Assembly (NCBI GenBank): GCA_020058355.1
Contig: JAGVEG010000029.1
Location: forward strand, 1 to 6,810
From: Candidatus Berkelbacteria bacterium
GTDB lineage: Bacteria > Patescibacteriota > UBA1384 > CAILIB01
Length of the DNA: 6,810 bases
Reading direction: 5' to 3'
Shown: positions 1 to 5,356 of the stretch, piece after piece
Position numbering within the stretch: the stretch's first letter is position 1
Layout: every line of letters starts with the position of its first letter
Position numbers and translations under genes: made by a program
The notes under the pieces: generated by a model
The model's database searches: none
Told to the model about the DNA's origin: nothing
The model's input: the letters and a program-made list of their open reading frames with translations, nothing else

Positions 1-706
1 CTTGGAGAATATCGTTCCCTATATTACGAGTAAGCTCAACCAGTTTACGGGAAGCGATATCATGCGCCCGATTGTGGGTCAGCAGGAGTCAGCCTTCAAC
101 TTCCGCAAGGTGATGGACGAGAAAAAGATCCTACTTATCTCACTACCAAAGGGCCTCCTGGGTGATCTTTCAGCGCAGTTGCTTGGCTTGGTGGTAACTG
201 GAAAGCTGCAGATTGCCGCCTTTAGCCGGCAGAACCAACCTGAGGAAGAGCGTACACCGTTCTATCTGTACGTAGATGAGTTCCAAAACTTCACCAGCAA
301 GACTTTCTCAACGATTCTCTCTGAGGCACGTAAGTATAAGCTCTCGCTCAACATCACCAACCAGTTCTTGGCCCAACTTGATGATGACGTCCGTGACGCC
401 GTTTACGGAAATGCTGGAACCATTCTCACCTGGATTATTGGTGCACAGGATGCCGAATTCATGGCAAAGCAGTTCCCACCACTGAGTGATGCTGACTTCA
501 TCCGTACCGAACGCTTTAACTTCTACATACGCATGCTGATTAATGGGCAAACCTCAGAGCCCTTTAACGTAACTGCCGAGCGACCTGACCCCCATGAGTT
601 TGCTGGCCGAGCTGAGCAAGTGCGCAATGCCTCTCGTATGCGCTTTGGCCGAGATCGTGATCTGGTAGAAGCGGAGATTCGCCTTCGGGCAAAGATGGGA
701 TTTTAA
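1..706 (+). CDS. Type IV secretion / HerA-FtsK-type ATPase, C-terminal part (5' end outside window)
   Basis: This is the C-terminal 234 residues of a P-loop ATPase of the VirD4/TraG (conjugative coupling protein) and HerA-like group, which drives DNA or protein through a membrane pore using ATP. The reading frame starts at base 2 and runs off the left edge, so the TTG there is not a start; Walker A must lie upstream. Visible residues 86-96 contain the Walker B block YLYVDEFQNF, with D92 and E93 as the expected Mg-binding and catalytic pair. It is followed by SEARKYKLSLNITNQF, matching the SEARKY...HQY segment of the gene at 2318. The whole piece aligns without large gaps to about residues 557-780 of that gene, so the two are paralogues. 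Unlike the paralogue it ends soon after the ATPase domain, at RLRAKMGF, with no long tail. The family is clear; whether the substrate is DNA or protein is not. Confidence 0.9.
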   Translation, partial: LENIVPYITSKLNQFTGSDIMRPIVGQQESAFNFRKVMDEKKILLISLPKGLLGDLSAQLLGLVVTGKLQIAAFSRQNQPEEERTPFYLYVDEFQNFTSKTFSTILSEARKYKLSLNITNQFLAQLDDDVRDAVYGNAGTILTWIIGAQDAEFMAKQFPPLSDADFIRTERFNFYIRMLINGQTSEPFNVTAERPDPHEFAGRAEQVRNASRMRFGRDRDLVEAEIRLRAKMGF

Positions 707-746
707 AAAGAAGAACCCTCCTACGTGGTGCGGCACGCGGGAGGGT
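707..746 (-). terminator. Rho-independent terminator-like hairpin, minus strand
   Basis: Bases 715-721 (ACCCTCC) pair perfectly with 740-746 (GGAGGGT), and an inner stem CGTG/CACG (724-727 with 734-737) extends it. Read on the minus strand, the hairpin is followed by TTCTTCTTTTTAAAA, a good U-tract. On the plus strand it is followed by CCAGAAAAATG, which is not. It sits just past the stop of the plus-strand ATPase gene, so it may also end that message as a poor bidirectional terminator. Confidence 0.5.
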
Positions 747-753
747 CCAGAAA

Positions 754-815
754 AATGTCTCATTGTTGCGGATTGCCCAGCCGAGCGAGGAAGCAGGTCA
801 GGCGATTGAGGCATT
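754..815. other. Long imperfect inverted repeat (possible structured RNA)
   Basis: AATGTCTCA (754-762) pairs with TGAGGCATT (807-815): nine pairs including one G-U. Directly inside it, ATTGCC (772-777) pairs with GGCGAT (801-806): six pairs, one G-U. The left side has a nine-base bulge and the apical loop of 23 bases is purine-rich. On the minus strand the right arm runs into ATTTTTCTGG, which could be a weak terminator tail. The strand and role are not settled by the sequence. Confidence 0.25.
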
Positions 816-847
816 TGTTCTTAAGCTTGTTCTACCAGGTTTTACGG

Positions 848-880
848 AAAATGAAAAACCCCGCCGACGGTGGCGAGGTT
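848..880 (-). terminator. Rho-independent terminator, minus strand, with TTTTCATT tail
   Basis: The stem AACC-C-CGCC (857-865) pairs with GGCG-A-GGTT (872-880), giving eight Watson-Crick pairs around one mismatch and a six-base loop. Read on the minus strand it is followed by TTTCATTTTCC, continuing the TT of the stem as TTTTTCATTTT. The plus strand has no U-tract after it. A TATAGT box on the minus strand at 942-937 could start a short transcript of about 80 nt ending here, but no matching -35 box is visible. Confidence 0.6.
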
Positions 881-1032
881 AAGGAACTGATGTCAGACGA
901 GTTTCTGCGAAGTTCAATACAGTGTTCTGGACCTGTACTATAGATTAACCCTTTGGTTTTATGAGACATGACTCCAGGGGCGCATCATGATCGGACGACT
1001 AGAATGTAACCTAAGTACCGACCGCTGTGACT

Positions 1033-1072
1033 AATGAAAACAGCCTTTTCGCAAAATAAGCAAAAAGGCTGT
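1033..1072 (-). terminator. Rho-independent terminator of the minus-strand RNA, with TTTTCATT tail
   Basis: ACAGCCTTTTCGC (1040-1052) pairs with GCAAAAAGGCTGT (1060-1072): twelve of thirteen positions, with a seven-base loop. On the minus strand the stem is followed by TTTCATTAG, so the read-out is GCTGTTTTCATTAG. The plus strand after the stem reads GTGATTGG, with no U-tract. It lies about 100 nt downstream of a minus-strand promoter, which supports its use as the end of a small RNA. Confidence 0.6.
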
Positions 1073-1167
1073 GTGATTGGGTGAGGGGAAGATCCCACAC
1101 AATGTACGAGACAAGGCCAGTCCTCATTGACTAGTAGGAGGCATATCAACCCCTTCCTTGTCTGTAC
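1033..1167 (-). ncRNA. Candidate structured small RNA, about 135 nt, unrecognised family
   Basis: A minus-strand promoter (TTGACA, 17 bp, TAAAAG) predicts a start at G1167. The predicted 5' end, GTACAGACAAGG, pairs with CCTTGTCTCGTAC about 50 nt later (bases 1156-1167 with 1104-1116): twelve pairs with one bulged C. Inside are a smaller stem CTAGTC/GACTGG with loop AATGAG, and a possible G-rich/CCTCC stem, suggesting a three-way junction. Next comes a stem TGTGTG/CACACA (1096-1101 with 1070-1075), alternative to the small hairpin GGGA-TCT-TCCC (1096-1086). The RNA ends in the terminator hairpin 1072-1040 with its U-tract. No protein gene follows on this strand, so it is more like a free-standing RNA than a riboswitch leader. 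I do not recognise it as SRP, 6S, tmRNA, RNase P or a named riboswitch. Promoter, fold and terminator are seen by eye; that it is transcribed is inferred. Confidence 0.5.
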
Positions 1168-1173
1168 TTACTT

Positions 1174-1202
1174 CTTTTACCATAGAATTATCTTTCTGTC
1201 AA
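1174..1202 (-). promoter_or_regulatory. Sigma70-type promoter on minus strand
   Basis: A perfect TTGACA -35 box (minus strand, 1202-1197) is separated by exactly 17 bases from TAAAAG (1179-1174), a four-of-six match to TATAAT. The expected start, seven bases on, is G1167, the first base of the long closing stem of the candidate small RNA. It is divergent from the plus-strand promoter, with the two -35 boxes only nine bases apart, so a regulator bound between them could affect both. Confidence 0.55.
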
Positions 1203-1211
1203 ACTTTCCAC

Positions 1212-1240
1212 TAGACAAAAATGAGCCTATGTGCTATAAA
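1212..1240 (+). promoter_or_regulatory. Sigma70-type promoter of the 1269 gene
   Basis: TAGACA (1212-1217, five of six to TTGACA), a 17-base spacer and TATAAA (1235-1240, five of six to TATAAT) make a near-consensus promoter. The predicted start is about G1247, leaving a 22-base leader before ATG 1269. The ATG at 1221 lies between the two promoter boxes, upstream of the predicted start, which decides the start codon of the gene. Confidence 0.65.
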
Positions 1241-1268
1241 AGAAGAGTTCAGCAATAACCAATATCCA

Positions 1269-1949
1269 ATGTCCGATGACACCATTACCCTTACTCTTCC
1301 TGAGGAAGGCGATTCAGATCATGAGATTGCTCAAGAGGTCTATGCCGCAACTGGCTACACCCCTTCACCTGAAAATCATGAAGATGGTTCAGAAGTAGCC
1401 CCTCAAGATCGCCCCTCACTTCCTGAGCCTGAAGAGGTAAAGGTAAATATGGAGCGTGCATCTCGCCTCCTGCAAAACATTGAGCATGATCTTCGTGCCC
1501 TGCGCCAGCTTCTTCTTGCTGGTAAGGCAGCTCACCTGGGTGAGCAAAAGTACTTCTCACCTAATGACGAGTACGAAAATGCCATTGAGGGAGTATTCGA
1601 CGGCGAAATGATGGTTGATGCCGAAGGCAAGCGCTATCAGGTATCCGCCAACTACGCCAGCAAGAGTAAGCTTGTTGAGGGTGACCCGCTCAAGCTCTAC
1701 ATCACTCCTGATGGACGCTACTTCTACAAACAGCTGGGCCCGGTTGAGCGTACGCAAATTACCGGTATCATGCGCCCTGATGGCAATCGGTATGTTATCG
1801 ATGGCGAGAACGGTCGTTCTTATAACGTCCTCACTGCCTCAGTAACCTACTACATGTCGCAGTACGGCCTCCAGGCTGGTGGTAAGCTGGTAATTACCAT
1901 TCCAGCTGATCGTCCAAGTAGCTGGGCTGTTATCGAGAATCTCGCGTAA
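1269..1949 (+). CDS. Conserved CPR-type hypothetical protein: acidic N-terminus, coiled coil, duplicated beta domain
   Basis: The function is unknown. With the start at ATG 1269 (MSDDTITLTLPEEG) the protein has 226 residues. The frame stays open to an ATG at 1221, but that lies inside the promoter. Residues 1-60 are acidic and rich in E, D, P and S, probably disordered. Residues 61-87 (ERASRLLQNIEHDLRALR) look like a helix or short coiled coil. Residues 108-226 look like two related beta-rich units: GVFDGEMM...YQVSANYASKSKLVEGDPLKLYI, then GIMRPDGNRY...YNVLTASVTYYMSQYGLQAGGKLVITI, each with a Y-V strand, a variable loop and a G-D/G-x-L-x-I strand, as in small OB- or TRAM-like barrels. The C-terminal half, especially NYASKSKLVEGD and SSWAVIENL, resembles a hypothetical protein I recall from many Patescibacteria. 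There is no signal peptide or membrane segment, and no clear Shine-Dalgarno. A terminator overlaps the stop codon. A nucleic-acid-binding role would fit the barrel guess but is not shown. Confidence 0.82.
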   Translation: MSDDTITLTLPEEGDSDHEIAQEVYAATGYTPSPENHEDGSEVAPQDRPSLPEPEEVKVNMERASRLLQNIEHDLRALRQLLLAGKAAHLGEQKYFSPNDEYENAIEGVFDGEMMVDAEGKRYQVSANYASKSKLVEGDPLKLYITPDGRYFYKQLGPVERTQITGIMRPDGNRYVIDGENGRSYNVLTASVTYYMSQYGLQAGGKLVITIPADRPSSWAVIENLA

Positions 1950-1997
1950 GATGGTTGGTCTCCAGCCTCTAGTGAGGGGTTGGGACCATCTATTTTT
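1949..1997 (+). terminator. Rho-independent terminator after the 1269 gene
   Basis: AGATGGT (1949-1955, beginning in the stop codon) pairs with ACCATCT (1985-1991). An inner stem CCAGCCTC (1962-1969) pairs with GGGGTTGG (1976-1983) using two G-U pairs and a six-base loop. The hairpin is followed by ATTTTTAG. The next gene's Shine-Dalgarno starts only five bases later, so that gene must be read by passing through this terminator or from a promoter within 1269-1949. Confidence 0.7.
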
Positions 1998-2011
1998 AGA
2001 TGGAGACAAGG

Positions 2012-2224
2012 ATGGGTGGAATGCAGTTTTTTCTTTACTTTGCTCGTGAGTGGCAAAGACAGGTGGGAAACTTGGAGAGAGGCATGGGGATCAGCTTTCC
2101 TCGACTAGTTTTTGTGGGAGTTGTATGCGTTACACTTCTGCTTCTGTTAGCGCCGAAAGCGGGATTAATCCTGATAGCTAGCCTGTGCGGTGTGGGAGCT
2201 TACCAAATTTTTGCCAGAAGGTGA
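2012..2224 (+). CDS. Small two-helix membrane protein, unknown function
   Basis: The family is not recognised. ATG 2012 is preferred because GGAG at 2002-2005 lies six bases upstream, giving 70 residues starting MGGMQFFLYF. An in-frame ATG at 2000 would add four residues but abuts the terminator T-tract. The N-terminal 25 residues are mixed aromatic and basic (FFLYFAREWQRQ), perhaps an amphipathic helix. Two hydrophobic segments follow: FPRLVFVGVVCVTLLLLL (about residues 29-47) and GLILIASLCGVGAYQIFA (about 51-68), with a short AP-K turn between them, so a helical hairpin in the inner membrane is likely. The chain ends in RR, favouring a cytoplasmic C-terminus. The gene is framed by a terminator on each side and precedes the large ATPase gene by 93 bases. 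A role as a membrane partner of that ATPase is a guess from position. Confidence 0.6.
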   Translation: MGGMQFFLYFAREWQRQVGNLERGMGISFPRLVFVGVVCVTLLLLLAPKAGLILIASLCGVGAYQIFARR

Positions 2225-2243
2225 ATACTTTCTAGCTCACTGC

Positions 2244-2280
2244 CCCCGGATAGAGCGTAATCTATCCGGGGCTTTTCATT
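2244..2280 (+). terminator. Strong Rho-independent terminator with TTTTCATT tail
   Basis: CCCCGGATAG (2244-2253) pairs perfectly with CTATCCGGGG (2262-2271), ten pairs with an eight-base loop, followed by CTTTTCATT. It is the clearest terminator in the window. It lies 19 bases after the small membrane protein gene and 37 bases before the large ATPase gene, so the latter needs its own promoter. Confidence 0.85.
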
Positions 2281-2301
2281 CTAGTGGGGAGAGTAAGATG
2301 C

Positions 2302-2310
2302 TGGTACACT
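2302..2310 (+). promoter_or_regulatory. Extended -10 promoter, predicts a leaderless message
   Basis: TGGTACACT (2302-2310) fits an extended -10 element: TG, one base, then TACACT (four of six to TATAAT). No good -35 box is seen at the usual distance (2282-2287 is TAGTGG). A start seven bases after the box is A2317, one base before ATG 2318. Together with the absence of a Shine-Dalgarno this suggests a leaderless mRNA. The strong terminator just upstream leaves little room for any other promoter. Confidence 0.45.
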
Positions 2311-2317
2311 AAAGTTA

Positions 2318-5149
2318 ATGGCAGCCAACCTAACCCCAGATTATCCAAACTGGATGGACGGTATCTCGTGGGAGACGCTTCGCTTAAATGTGCCAAAAGA
2401 TAATACCAAGAAGGCGCAAGCGGCTGAACAGTTTTTCTCGGCACTGCACGGTATTTTGCGGGATACCCCTGATGTGCAGGAGCATATCTCGCTTGAGATT
2501 GTGGCTACCGCTGAGCGCATTACCTTCTATGCACATGTGCCAAGTACGCTGCGAGACTTCATTGAGAGCCAGCTCTATGCCCAGTACCCCGAGCTGCAGA
2601 TTCAGCGTGTCCCCGATTACACAAATGAGGTGAAGTTAGAGGGTATGCATGTTGCTTGCAGTAGTTTGGAGTTGGTTAAGGAAGATGTGTACCCAATCAT
2701 GACGTACAGCTCGCTGGAGGTTGATCCACTGGCAAGTATTACGTCTTCATTGAGTAACCTGCAGGGCGATGAAGAGATTTGGCTTCAGCTCCTGATCCGT
2801 CCAGTGGGGGATAGTTGGCAGGACAAGAGTCTTAAGTATGTATCGAAGATGCGTAAAGAAGGTGAGGCGCCCAAGATTGGGAGTCTGGCCTATGACATTA
2901 CGATGAAGTTCGTACGGTTTGGTCTGCGCACGGCCTACGAGGTAATTCAGCCATCAACCGGGGTGGGGAAGTGGGGAGACACCAAGCCTGCTGCCGAAAA
3001 GCCTGCTGAAGCCCCGAAGCTGGCGGCACCTGTGGAGGCGGCGCTCAAAGCGATTGAACAACGGGTTACGAAGCTAGGCTTTGAGGCAAAGATTCGCACC
3101 GTTGCCGTTGCTGCTTCCCCGGAGAAGGCGAGTAGTTACCTCCAGGGTATGGTGGCGGCCTTCAAGCAGTTTAATGCAACTAACCTGAATGGATTTACCG
3201 GCGGGCCAGTTCTTATGGATGATGTCGACGGTTGGGAGGCCTACCTCACACGTGATTTTAGAACCAAGGGCTCCTTGATGAACACCGAGGAAGTGGCGAG
3301 TATCTACCACTTCCCTTCTACTGATGTAGATTCTTCAACAATTGCGTATGCTGGGTCTAAGAAAGCGGATGCCCCGAGTAATATCCCAACTCCTGAAAAT
3401 GTTCCCTCTAATCTATTGACCGTTCTTGGGGATACTGACTACCGCACTAAGTCGCAGCGCTTTGGTATTAAGTTGGATGATCGCATGCGTCACATGTATG
3501 TGATCGGACGTTCTGGTTCCGGTAAGTCTACCCTGATCGAGAACATGGTCTGGGATGACGTTCATGAAGGGCGTGGTGTGATCGTGGTAGACCCCCACGG
3601 CGATCTTGCCGAGAAGATTGTCCATATGATTCCCGAGCACCGCATGAAGGATGTGATCTATTTTGATCCTTCAGATACGGCAAATCCTATCGCCTTTAAC
3701 CTGCTGGAGACCGTCGACGTGATGCATCGCTCAACGGCTGCTTCTGGTTTCATTGGAGTCATTAAGCGCCTTTTCGACTCTTGGGGACCTCGTCTTGAGT
3801 ATATTCTGCGCAACACGGTTTCGGCTCTCTTGGAATATGACGGCGCAACCATGATGTCCATTACACGCATGTTGACGGATAAGGCCTTCCGGAACATGGT
3901 GGTTGACCAGGTAAGTGACCAGGTAATTCGTGAATTCTGGCGCGTTGAGTGGGATGGTATGACTCCCCAGATGCAGGCAGAAGCGATTGCTCCAATCCTG
4001 AACAAGGTGGGACAGTTCTTGGCGAATCCGACCGTGCGTAACATTGTGGGACAGCCAAAGTCTTCCTTCAATATGCGCGAGGTGCTTGATGAGCAGAAAA
4101 TTCTCCTCGTTAACCTCTCAAAGGGTAAGATCGGCGAAGATACTATGCGCCTGATTGGTGGAATGGTTATTACCAAGGTACAGCTAGCGGCTATGAGCCG
4201 TGCGAATGTTTCTGCGGCAGTGCGTCCACCGTGTTTCCTGTACGTGGATGAGTTCCAGAACTTCGCCAATGACTCCTTTGCAGTTATTCTCTCAGAAGCC
4301 CGTAAGTATAATGTAGGTCTCGTGGTTGCCCACCAGTACATGGATCAGCTTGAAGATACTGTGCGTAGTGCGGTCATTGGTAACGTGGGTACTACGGTGA
4401 GTTTCCGTGTTGGTACAGGGGACACTGATCAGTTGGCAAAAGAATTTGAGCCAGTCTTTGGGCCGAATGACCTTCTGAATCTTGAGCGCGGCCATGTCTA
4501 CATGAAGTTACTCATTGATGGCTTGGCGGTACCGGCTTTTTCGGCGAAGATGATGCCACCGCGCATTGAGCTTGAGCCGTACGGTGAGCAAGTACTTGTG
4601 GAGTCACGCGCTCGCTACACCCGCCCTCGTGAAGAGGTTGAGGGAATGATTGATGAGCTTGGTGGCTTCAAACAACGCCGTGAGACTGAGACCGCCAAGA
4701 ATGCTGCGGCTGACGCGCTGAAGCAGGCGAGTGGTACTATGGCGATCAAGCCAAATATTAGCCTTCCAGCAGTGAAGCCAGTGGTGCTGCCGCCTGAGAT
4801 CATGCAGGCTCCCGTAACCATTACTCCTGTTGTTGATCAGCCTCCCCAGCCTGCACCAATACCAGAAGAGGTAACCGAACAAAAAGCGAACAAGCCGAAA
4901 GAACGTACTGAGAAACCACCGCGTACGATGGATGGCTGGGTGTACCGTGAAGTTGCTCAGAAGGGCGGCCAGCGCTGGTTCTTGGGTGAACAGGAATCAG
5001 TCTTCCGAGCCCGCAAAGAGGCACTGGAGCGCGCACGACTCGAACGCCAGCAAGCAGCTGAGCAGGATGCAGCAACCCAACAGAGTGCACAACCTGTGGC
5101 TACCGCCGACGACCAGCCTGTCTTTACGGGTGAGGGGAGATACCTTTAA
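2318..5149 (+). CDS. VirD4/TraG-type (HerA-FtsK superfamily) ATPase with CPR-type N-terminal domain
   Basis: This 943-residue protein is a P-loop motor of the type IV secretion/conjugation coupling-protein group, expected to form a ring at the inner membrane and pump DNA or protein with ATP. Residues 1-360 form a domain with LHGIL, SLEIVATAERITFYAHVP and ESQLYAQYPEL, which I recall from Patescibacteria ATPases of this type. Walker A is GRSGSGKST (397-405, K403), followed by VVDPHGD (423-429), a hallmark of this superfamily. Walker B is FLYVDE (640-645, D644, E645) followed by FQNF, then SEARKY and HQ (672-673), the likely polar sensor. Residues from about 775 to the end are a low-complexity tail rich in P, A, E, Q and K, with a basic/acidic helical stretch after RWFLGEQESVF. 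There is no obvious transmembrane segment, so the membrane anchor may be a partner. ATG 2318 has no Shine-Dalgarno, consistent with the leaderless reading. It is paralogous to the gene ending at 706. Whether the machine is conjugative, competence-related or secretory is not shown here. Confidence 0.9.
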   Translation: MAANLTPDYPNWMDGISWETLRLNVPKDNTKKAQAAEQFFSALHGILRDTPDVQEHISLEIVATAERITFYAHVPSTLRDFIESQLYAQYPELQIQRVPDYTNEVKLEGMHVACSSLELVKEDVYPIMTYSSLEVDPLASITSSLSNLQGDEEIWLQLLIRPVGDSWQDKSLKYVSKMRKEGEAPKIGSLAYDITMKFVRFGLRTAYEVIQPSTGVGKWGDTKPAAEKPAEAPKLAAPVEAALKAIEQRVTKLGFEAKIRTVAVAASPEKASSYLQGMVAAFKQFNATNLNGFTGGPVLMDDVDGWEAYLTRDFRTKGSLMNTEEVASIYHFPSTDVDSSTIAYAGSKKADAPSNIPTPENVPSNLLTVLGDTDYRTKSQRFGIKLDDRMRHMYVIGRSGSGKSTLIENMVWDDVHEGRGVIVVDPHGDLAEKIVHMIPEHRMKDVIYFDPSDTANPIAFNLLETVDVMHRSTAASGFIGVIKRLFDSWGPRLEYILRNTVSALLEYDGATMMSITRMLTDKAFRNMVVDQVSDQVIREFWRVEWDGMTPQMQAEAIAPILNKVGQFLANPTVRNIVGQPKSSFNMREVLDEQKILLVNLSKGKIGEDTMRLIGGMVITKVQLAAMSRANVSAAVRPPCFLYVDEFQNFANDSFAVILSEARKYNVGLVVAHQYMDQLEDTVRSAVIGNVGTTVSFRVGTGDTDQLAKEFEPVFGPNDLLNLERGHVYMKLLIDGLAVPAFSAKMMPPRIELEPYGEQVLVESRARYTRPREEVEGMIDELGGFKQRRETETAKNAAADALKQASGTMAIKPNISLPAVKPVVLPPEIMQAPVTITPVVDQPPQPAPIPEEVTEQKANKPKERTEKPPRTMDGWVYREVAQKGGQRWFLGEQESVFRARKEALERARLERQQAAEQDAATQQSAQPVATADDQPVFTGEGRYL

Positions 5150-5211
5150 TCATAAACCCCTGATAAAAATAATCCAGACGTACACCCAAAAAGAGTAAGG
5201 AGGTGCTGAAG

Positions 5212-5356
5212 GAAAAGGAAAAAACCGCGGGCAGGGCCCGTATGTTTCGGCCACAATGACGTGGCGCTGGTTGATAGGGCAGATTGCCCAAGGAGACCAT
5301 CGGATGGAGTTATCTCAAGGAGCCGCACGGTATTGGACTGTGTCTGGCTCCTTTTC
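5212..5356. ncRNA. Five-hairpin structured block, possible RNA (strand uncertain)
   Basis: Five hairpins follow one another: CGGGC/GCCCG (5228-5240), GCCAC/GTGGC (5250-5265), GGGCA/TGCCC (5277-5289), GAGA/TCTC enclosing CCAT/ATGG (5293-5316), and AAGGAGCC/GGCTCCTT (5317-5353). GAAAAGG (5212-5218) and CCTTTTC (5350-5356) could close the whole block, competing with the last hairpin. On the plus strand the last hairpin is a terminator, so the block may be the 3' untranslated region of the ATPase message. On the minus strand the first hairpin is followed by a T-run, and a TATAAT box lies at 5381-5376, so a minus-strand RNA of about 150 nt is equally possible. No known RNA family is recognised. 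Confidence 0.35.
5219..5240 (-). terminator. Terminator-like hairpin, minus strand
   Basis: On the minus strand CGGGC-CCT-GCCCG (5240-5228) is followed by CGG and then TTTTTTCC (5224-5217). The stem is short but all G-C, and the T-run is good after two intervening bases. It could end either a minus-strand small RNA starting near 5369 or any secF transcript that passes the terminator at 5621-5656. Confidence 0.4.

Larger units (their letters stand above)
707..1268. other. Long non-coding interval with minus-strand RNA signals
   Basis: These 562 bases hold no open frame that looks like a protein: the candidates are short, lack a Shine-Dalgarno sequence and run through hairpins. Instead there are three terminator-like hairpins (715-746, 857-880, 1040-1072) whose T-tracts are all on the minus strand, a long imperfect stem at 754-815, and a pair of divergent promoters at 1174-1240. 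No minus-strand protein gene lies to the right to explain the minus terminators. The simplest reading is that the interval encodes one or more small RNAs on the minus strand. I found no tRNA, rRNA, SRP RNA, tmRNA or RNase P signature. Confidence 0.6.

Noticed and set aside
787..802. GGAAGCAG next to GTCAGG, words of the SRP RNA helix 8
   Set aside because: In SRP RNA the GTCAGG strand precedes the GGAA loop and GAAGCAG follows; here the order is reversed and the symmetric loop cannot form.
725..943. 72-codon plus-strand frame in the spacer
   Set aside because: It starts inside a terminator hairpin, crosses two more structured segments, lacks a Shine-Dalgarno and has an unprotein-like composition.
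1221..1268. Upstream ATG that would add 16 residues to the coiled-coil protein
   Set aside because: The ATG lies between the -35 and -10 boxes of a near-consensus promoter, before the predicted transcript start, and the added residues look non-conserved in character.
3658..4341. 227-codon open frame on the minus strand
   Set aside because: It lies wholly inside the ATPase gene, covers its conserved core antisense, has no ribosome site and its protein shows no recognisable motif; a codon-usage shadow.
5197..5258. AAGGAGG resembling a strong Shine-Dalgarno
   Set aside because: The only frame near it starts with GTG overlapping the motif and stops after 18 residues; the next ATG is far beyond usual spacing.
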